Source: Fibrobacterota bacterium (GTDB taxonomy: Bacteria > Fibrobacterota > Fibrobacteria > UBA11236). From it: a stretch of 40,058 bases of DNA. Below, piece after piece: positions 38,181-40,058 of this stretch. Every line of letters starts with the position of its first letter. Within the stretch, counting starts at the first letter, position 1. Made by a program: the position numbers and the translations under genes. The notes under the pieces were generated by a model, which searched no databases, was not told the origin of the DNA, and saw only the letters and a list, made by a program, of their open reading frames with translations. The stretch is taken from contig JAHFCH010000034.1 of assembly GCA_023249635.1 (NCBI GenBank), positions 1-40,058 on the forward strand. Reading direction: 5' to 3'.

Positions 38181-39623
38181 TTATGGCTTAAAAAGCTCCA
38201 TAAATTCGGTCACCGCCATCGCGGTTAACCGGCCCTTATCCTGGAATAATCCCAACAGCCCTTTCACCCGGTCCGCATTGAACCGGGTCGCCAGGTTCGC
38301 CTCAAGTTTCGCCAATATGTGCGGAATGGATTCGGCGCGGCGGCGCTTGTGGCCCAGCGGGTATTCCACCGCTACCTTATCGGTCGCGCTGCCGTCCTTG
38401 AAAAAGACCTGGAGCGCGTTGGCGATGGAGCGTTTGTCCGGGTCGAGGTAATCGCGGCTGTAGTTTTTGTCTTCGGCTACCGTCATCTTCGCGCGTAATG
38501 CGTCGATTCGGGGATCGGCGGCGGACGCCTGGGAATAGTCCTCGGCGGTAAGCGCGCCCTTGAGCAGGCCTATGGCCGCCATGTACTGGATGCAATGATC
38601 ACGATCGGCGGGATTATGCAGCGGACCGCTTTTGTCGATGATGCGGACGGCGGGCTCCTGGGTGGTGATCTCCACGCGGGCGATGGCGTCGATGCGATCC
38701 TGGATGCGCGGATGCAGGAGGATGGCGGCTTCGACCGCGGTCTGGGCGTGGAATTCCGCCGGGAAGGAAACCTTGAAGAGAACGTTCTCCATTACGTATG
38801 TCCCCAACGGCCGGGCCAGCTCCAGCGGCTTGCCTTTGAGGATGACGTCCTGGAAGCCCCATTGCGGCGCCGCCAGGGCGGCGGGATACCCCATTTCGCC
38901 GCGCTGGACCATCAAGGCCAGCCAGGCTGCGCGCGCAGTGGCATCTCCGGCGGCCCAGGATTTCCGCGATCCGGTGTTCGGCGCATGCCGATAGGCCCGC
39001 AATGCGCCGCCGTCGACGAATGCGTGGGAAACCGTATCCAGGATTTGCTCGCGGCTTCCGCCCAGCATCGCCGCCAGGACCGCTGCCGAGGCCACGCGCA
39101 CCGACAGCACATGGTCCAAGCCCACGCGGTTGAAACTGTTGCCCAAGGCGATTACGCCTTGGATCTCATGCGCCTTCACGGCCGCACGTAACACCTCCGC
39201 TACCTTGAGCGCCGGTTGGCCGGACTTGGCGCGGGCGCGGCCCAGCCAATCGGCCATCGCCAGGATTCCGCCCAGGTTGTCCGAAGGATGCCCCCACTCC
39301 TGGGCCAGCCAGGTATCGTTGTAATCAAGCCAACGGATGAGCGTTCCGATGTTGAAGGCGCCGGCAACGGGATCAAGTTCGAAGGCCGTACCGGGCACGC
39401 GTGCCCCGCCCTCCATGCGCAGCCCAGGAACCACCGGACCCAGCATCCGCACGCATTCCGGGAAATTCAAGGCCAGCATGGCGCAGCCAAGGCTATCGCC
39501 CAGGCAGAGGGCCGCCGTATCCATGGCATCACCGGCCGGGACGGCGAAAGCATGGGCATAGTCGGCGATGGCTAGGAGCACGGGATCGGGCGGGCGTTTC
39601 TCGTTACTGATGGGGGCGGACAT
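38181..39623 (-). CDS. prpD: 2-methylcitrate dehydratase PrpD (MmgE/PrpD family)
   Basis: 480 residues from the ATG at 39623 (MSAPISNEKRPPDPVLLAIADYAHAF); a frame opening at 39863 runs back inside prpC and is rejected. Family landmarks: LGDSLGCAMLALNFPEC, NIGTLIRWLDYNDTWLAQEWGHPSDNLGGILAMADW, GLDHVLSVRVASAAV, HAPNTGSRKSWAAGDATARA, VSFPAEFHAQTAVEAA and SGPLHNPADRDHCIQYM. It dehydrates 2-methylcitrate in the methylcitrate cycle of propionate breakdown. The length matches bacterial PrpD (about 483). It follows prpC by 14 bases, so the two form an operon. Confidence 0.93.
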   Translation of the reverse strand: MSAPISNEKRPPDPVLLAIADYAHAFAVPAGDAMDTAALCLGDSLGCAMLALNFPECVRMLGPVVPGLRMEGGARVPGTAFELDPVAGAFNIGTLIRWLDYNDTWLAQEWGHPSDNLGGILAMADWLGRARAKSGQPALKVAEVLRAAVKAHEIQGVIALGNSFNRVGLDHVLSVRVASAAVLAAMLGGSREQILDTVSHAFVDGGALRAYRHAPNTGSRKSWAAGDATARAAWLALMVQRGEMGYPAALAAPQWGFQDVILKGKPLELARPLGTYVMENVLFKVSFPAEFHAQTAVEAAILLHPRIQDRIDAIARVEITTQEPAVRIIDKSGPLHNPADRDHCIQYMAAIGLLKGALTAEDYSQASAADPRIDALRAKMTVAEDKNYSRDYLDPDKRSIANALQVFFKDGSATDKVAVEYPLGHKRRRAESIPHILAKLEANLATRFNADRVKGLLGLFQDKGRLTAMAVTEFMELFKP

Positions 39624-39637
39624 GGAAATCTCCGGGC

Positions 39638-40058
39638 TTAGCGAGTGGAAGCGGGCGGATAGGGCCGGGTATCCGGGCCTACATAATTGCTGGAAGGGCG
39701 GATGAGCTTGTTGTTGGCGCGCTGTTCCAGGATATGCGCCGACCAGCCCGAGGTGCGCGACAGCACGAACAGAGGCGTGAACAGCGGCGTGGGAATGCCG
39801 CAGTAGCGGTAGGCCAGGGCGCTGTAGAAATCCAGGTTGGGGAACAGTTTGCGTTCGGACCACATGGTTTTCTCGATGCGTTCCGCCCGGGGGTAAAGTC
39901 CTGCTTCGGCGCCTGGGCGGTGGGAAAGCTTTTCGGCCCAGGGTTTGATGACGTCCGAGCGGGGATCGGAAATCGAATAGACGCGGTGCCCGAAACCCAT
40001 GATCAATTTCTTTTCCGCCAACAGATTGCGTACGCCGGCTTCCGCCGCGTCGGGATCC
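39638..40058 (-). CDS. prpC: 2-methylcitrate synthase PrpC (citrate synthase family), partial
   Basis: The C-terminal 139 residues of a citrate synthase family enzyme; the N-terminus lies beyond the right edge. Motifs: [19 protein letters not shown] (with the conserved GFGHRVY), [36 protein letters not shown] and [20 protein letters not shown]. The pairing with prpD, the FSRxSGW-like LSRTSGW and the NKLIRP ending point to 2-methylcitrate synthase rather than the TCA cycle enzyme. It condenses propionyl-CoA with oxaloacetate. It ends 14 bases before prpD. Confidence 0.9.
   Translation of the reverse strand, partial: DPDAAEAGVRNLLAEKKLIMGFGHRVYSISDPRSDVIKPWAEKLSHRPGAEAGLYPRAERIEKTMWSERKLFPNLDFYSALAYRYCGIPTPLFTPLFVLSRTSGWSAHILEQRANNKLIRPSSNYVGPDTRPYPPASTR

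Overview
The window is GC-rich, densely coded bacterial chromosome. The best guess at its source is a free-living member of the Fibrobacterota (Fibrobacteres). Two genes belong to the TIGR02147 family, a paralogous family typical of Fibrobacter. Several secreted proteins end in domains resembling type IX secretion sorting tails. There are Gram-negative outer-membrane beta-barrels and lipoproteins. No rRNA, tRNA or CRISPR array was seen. The placement is inferred from gene content only.

Layout. 1-2.7 kb: a TIGR02147 gene overlapping a DUF2341 lipoprotein gene that runs off the left edge, then a discoidin-domain secreted protein. 2.7-9.4 kb: cell-surface proteins (two with putative sorting tails, an outer-membrane barrel, a multicopper oxidase) and a coiled-coil protein. 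9.4-11.9 kb: a second TIGR02147/DUF2341 lipoprotein pair in the same order. 12.0-13.7 kb: a peroxide-defence module of a rubrerythrin without its rubredoxin domain, a separate rubredoxin, and an OxyR with both redox cysteines, with an OxyR-like operator in front of the rubrerythrin. 13.8-18.0 kb: a DUF3160 protein coupled to a CapA-like metallophosphatase. 18.0-20.0 kb: a decayed patch with a hybrid-kinase pseudogene, a structured RNA candidate with its own terminator, and an IstA-like transposase with altered catalytic residues. 20.0-25.4 kb: an AT-hook protein, moaA, a PlpD-like patatin/POTRA/barrel protein whose patatin active site is lost, cutA and thpR.

25.4-33.2 kb is one minus-strand gene block: two large polytopic membrane proteins carrying TPR-like and C39-like papain-fold domains (one with Cys-His-Asp, one without Cys), a lipoprotein, a two-helix membrane protein, and an ABC-2 ATPase/permease pair. 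I cannot match it to a named system; it is the strongest candidate here for an undescribed export or maturation system. 33.6-35.7 kb holds an unusual fusion of a polyprenyl-phosphate sugar transferase, a STAS-like domain and a polysaccharide deacetylase. The right end holds a 37-residue membrane protein, mnmG and a prpC-prpD methylcitrate pair cut by the window edge. Two inverted-repeat elements built of TTTAAGG-type heptads lie in gaps at 25.4 and 38.1 kb.

How genes work together: OxyR probably controls the rubrerythrin/rubredoxin pair. The TIGR02147 proteins probably control the lipoproteins they overlap. The 25.4-33.2 kb block reads as one or two transcripts, because a second promoter and palindrome precede the ABC portion. 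All function calls come from motif recognition by eye.
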